Source of the DNA: Planctomycetaceae bacterium
GTDB taxonomy: Bacteria > Planctomycetota > Planctomycetia > Pirellulales > UBA1268
Assembly: GCA_947464585.1 (NCBI GenBank)
Contig: CANHYS010000096.1
Span: forward strand, 1-7,268
Direction of reading: 5' to 3'
DNA length: 7,268 nucleotides
Shown: piece by piece, positions 4,863-7,268 of the stretch
How the letters are laid out: each line of letters starts with the position of its first letter
Numbering within the stretch: position 1 is the first letter of the stretch
Notes under the pieces: model-generated
What the model saw: the letters and a program-made list of their open reading frames with translations, nothing else
Databases searched by the model: none
What the model was told of the DNA's origin: nothing
Translations under genes and position numbers: made by a program

Positions 4863-7268
4863 ATGCGTCGGCGGCACACGGGTCTCGCCGCAGAGCGACT
4901 CGAGGATCGGCGACTCCTGGCGGCTACCCCTGGCGATGCATTCAACCATGGGCTGTCCGATATCCGCGTGATGCCCGCGGTGACCCCGGCCTGGTTTGCC
5001 TCGCTTGCGGACGACTCTGCATCGCTTTCATCCGGGGCAGGTTCGGCCGCGTCGATCATGATCGCCTCGAAGAGGCCCACGATCACGGTGCCTCGCACCA
5101 TCGGGCCCATTGTCCAGATGCCGAACACGCCAGCCAAGGTTGTTGCGGCCGCATCAGATGCCGCGGGCGTCCATGAGTGGATCGTCCAGTTATCCAACCG
5201 CACCCTCGCAAGCGTCCATTCGGTGGCTGAGGCGGCGGCCTATCTGCAGCAAGCCGCGTCGCTGGGCCTGCAGGTCGTCGAGGGGCTGGGGCTGCCGGGC
5301 CAGCTGCTCGTGCGAGCCACGGCGCCGTTGGGAACGGTGGAACAGTATTTCACCGCCAACGTGGGCATCGCCTCGTTCAGTCGCAACGGCACGACAAAGG
5401 TGGCGACGATCCCCAACGACCCCTCCTTTACGAGACTCTACGGCCTCAACAATGTCGGGCAGACGGGAGGCACGACAGATGCCGACATCGACGCCCCGGA
5501 GGCATGGAATGTCACAACGGGCAGCAGTTCGATCGTTGTGGGCGTAATCGACACGGGCATCGACTACACGCATCCCGACCTGGCCGCCAACGTTTGGACC
5601 AATCCGGGCGAGGTTGCCGGCAACGGCGTCGATGACGACCGCAACGGCTTCGTGGATGACGTGCACGGGTACGACTTCGCGAACGACGACGGCGATCCGA
5701 TGGACGACAACTACCACGGCACGCACGTGGCGGGCACGATCGGCGGCGCGGGCAACAACGGCACGGGCGTCGCCGGCGTCAGCTGGAACGTCTCGCTGAT
5801 GGCGCTCAAATTCCTCGACTCCTCCGGCTCGGGGTACCTCTCCGACGCCATCCGCGCCGTGAACTACGCGACGATGATGCGGACGACCTACGGCGTCAAC
5901 GTGCGGGTCACGAACAATAGCTGGGGGGGCGGCGACTCCGAAGCCAGCCTGTTCGACGCCATCAACGCCGGCGGTGACGCCGGCATCCTGTTCGTGGCGG
6001 CGGCTGGCAACAGTGGGACAAACTCTGACGCTTCGCCGAGCTACCCCGCCGCCTACGACTCGCCGGCGATCATCAGCGTGGCCGCAACCGATCATAAGGA
6101 TGCGCTGGCCTCCTTCAGCAACTACGGGGCGACGTCGGTCGATCTCGCAGCGCCCGGTGTGAACATCTACAGCACGATCCCGGGCAACCAGTATGGCACC
6201 TTGAGCGGCACGAGCATGGCCGCTCCCCACGTGGCGGGCGTGGCGGCCCTGGCGCTCGCGGTCGATCCATCGCTCTCCGTCGCCCAACTGAAGAGCAGGC
6301 TCATCGACAACGTCGACCCGGTCGCCTCGCTTGCGGGCAAGACCGCCAGCGGCGGTCGGCTCAATGCCGCCAATGTCGTCTCCTCGGTCGCGGCGTACGG
6401 ACCGACGGTGGCGATCGCCAGCAGCAGATCGTCCGTGAACCGGGGCGAAACGTCCACCATCACGTTCGCGCTCAGCAGTCCGTCCACCGACTTCACCGCA
6501 GCCGACGTCGCGGTCGCCGGTGGCACACTCTCGAACTTCACCGGCTCTGGCGACCTCTACACTGCGACGTTCACGCCGGCATCGGGGCTCGATGGCTACG
6601 GAACGATCACCGTGGCGGCGGGCGGGTTCACCGACACGTCCGGCAGGCCAAGCGGCCGTGGCGCACTGGCACCCGCCATCCGCATCGTCACGAATTCGCT
6701 GGAGGTCGTCGGCACGCCACTCTCGCTGGGATTTGCCCCGGACGGATCGTTCGTCGGCCCATCGATCGGTGCCCGCTGGAACGGCATCGAGTTCCTGCGC
6801 TACGGCACGTTCCTGGCGAACTGGACAATCGCGATCAACGGCACGAGCTACTGCAACGTGGCCGCAGCCGGCCTGACGTCGTTTCCAGTGACGATCGTCG
6901 ATGCCAGTGCGGGTGCCAGCCGCGAGGTGCGGATGACGGGCAGCCCGCGGAAGGGCGTTACGGTCGTGCGGACCGTCACGTGGCAGGACGGCGATGACCA
7001 TGCCGTCGTGACGACGACCGTCACCAACAGCACGTTGGCAACGCTGTCGAGCGTGGCGCTGCTCGAGAACGACGACCCCGATCCCGACGGGAGCCTCGAG
7101 ACGTCCAACGATGTGCTGCGTGACGGCCGGCTGGTGGTGGGATCGGCAGCCGGTGGGGCGATGGCGCTCGGCTCCGCCGATCCACGTGCCGTGGCGTCGG
7201 CCGAAGGCTTCTTCATCAGCAATCCCGCCGATGTCCTGCTCTCGCCGGTCGATCCCAACGGTACCGCA
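4863..7268 (+). CDS. Subtilisin-like S8 serine protease with LEPR-XLL-type N-terminus and Ig-like domain (3' truncated)
   Basis: At least 802 residues, open to the window end. The N-terminus (MRRRHTGLAAERLEDRRLLA) carries a variant of the LEPR-XLL motif of large exported planctomycete proteins. Residues about 105-185 (from EWIVQLSNRTL) look like a protease propeptide. The S8 domain (about 190-510) has Asp230 in VIDTGIDYTHPD, His285 in HGTHVAG, the oxyanion Asn383 in AAAGNSG and Ser451 in GTSMAAPHVAG, so the active site is complete and in family order. An Asp-rich NGVDDDRNGFVDD segment ahead of the His probably binds calcium. Residues about 514-595 (GETSTITFALSSPSTDFTAA) resemble a bacterial Ig-like domain of the Big_12 kind. 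The remainder (about 600-802) is beta-rich and unassigned, with an Asp cluster at 737-742. The protein probably degrades or processes proteins at or outside the cell surface. ATG 4863 is 6 bases after AGGT; ATG 4686 is in frame and would add 59 residues. Confidence 0.93.
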   Translation, partial: MRRRHTGLAAERLEDRRLLAATPGDAFNHGLSDIRVMPAVTPAWFASLADDSASLSSGAGSAASIMIASKRPTITVPRTIGPIVQMPNTPAKVVAAASDAAGVHEWIVQLSNRTLASVHSVAEAAAYLQQAASLGLQVVEGLGLPGQLLVRATAPLGTVEQYFTANVGIASFSRNGTTKVATIPNDPSFTRLYGLNNVGQTGGTTDADIDAPEAWNVTTGSSSIVVGVIDTGIDYTHPDLAANVWTNPGEVAGNGVDDDRNGFVDDVHGYDFANDDGDPMDDNYHGTHVAGTIGGAGNNGTGVAGVSWNVSLMALKFLDSSGSGYLSDAIRAVNYATMMRTTYGVNVRVTNNSWGGGDSEASLFDAINAGGDAGILFVAAAGNSGTNSDASPSYPAAYDSPAIISVAATDHKDALASFSNYGATSVDLAAPGVNIYSTIPGNQYGTLSGTSMAAPHVAGVAALALAVDPSLSVAQLKSRLIDNVDPVASLAGKTASGGRLNAANVVSSVAAYGPTVAIASSRSSVNRGETSTITFALSSPSTDFTAADVAVAGGTLSNFTGSGDLYTATFTPASGLDGYGTITVAAGGFTDTSGRPSGRGALAPAIRIVTNSLEVVGTPLSLGFAPDGSFVGPSIGARWNGIEFLRYGTFLANWTIAINGTSYCNVAAAGLTSFPVTIVDASAGASREVRMTGSPRKGVTVVRTVTWQDGDDHAVVTTTVTNSTLATLSSVALLENDDPDPDGSLETSNDVLRDGRLVVGSAAGGAMALGSADPRAVASAEGFFISNPADVLLSPVDPNGTA

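Noticed and set aside
5053..5064. 12-bp palindrome CGATCATGATCG
   Set aside because: It lies inside the subtilase coding region, encodes SIMIA without strain, and a single occurrence gives no sign of a binding site.
5190..7001. Open frame of about 600 codons on the - strand, opposite the subtilase gene
   Set aside because: It lies antisense to a gene with a complete S8 active site. Its translation is Arg-, Val- and Asp-rich with no recognisable domain, as expected from the complement of GC-rich coding DNA.

Overview
The window is high-GC DNA with every supported gene on the + strand. It carries two markers typical of Planctomycetes. One is a DUF1559 pilin-like protein with the N-terminal prepilin signature and the C-terminal H-X9-DG motif (771-1697). 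The other is a secreted subtilase that begins with a LEPR-XLL-type motif (4863 to the window end). Together they point to a planctomycete, probably of the Pirellulales or a related order; the sequence does not settle genus or species.

Layout, left to right. Bases 1-134 hold the 3' end of an unrecognised Ser-rich coding region. A small membrane-anchored HEAT-repeat protein follows (175-735), then the DUF1559 pilin-like gene 35 bases later; an 8-bp perfect inverted repeat and a competing shorter palindrome lie across the junction (721-758). Next is a large secreted alpha/beta-hydrolase of the prolyl-oligopeptidase/esterase type with two extra C-terminal regions (1809-3896). A single-pass membrane protein of unknown function is at 4003-4635. 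The last gene is an S8 subtilisin-like protease with a complete D-H-N-S active site, a bacterial Ig-like domain and an unidentified C-terminal region cut by the window edge.

From residues seen in the sequence, almost every product is predicted to be exported or membrane-bound. That fits a stretch of cell-surface and secreted functions, but no shared pathway is demonstrated. The first two complete genes may be co-transcribed. The hydrolase, the membrane protein and the subtilase are each preceded by about 110-230 bases of non-coding DNA and may be separate units. I found no RNA genes, CRISPR arrays, insertion sequences, integrases or attachment sites, and no gene-free stretch over 300 bases. 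I do not see convincing evidence of a previously undescribed system; the findings are local points worth checking.
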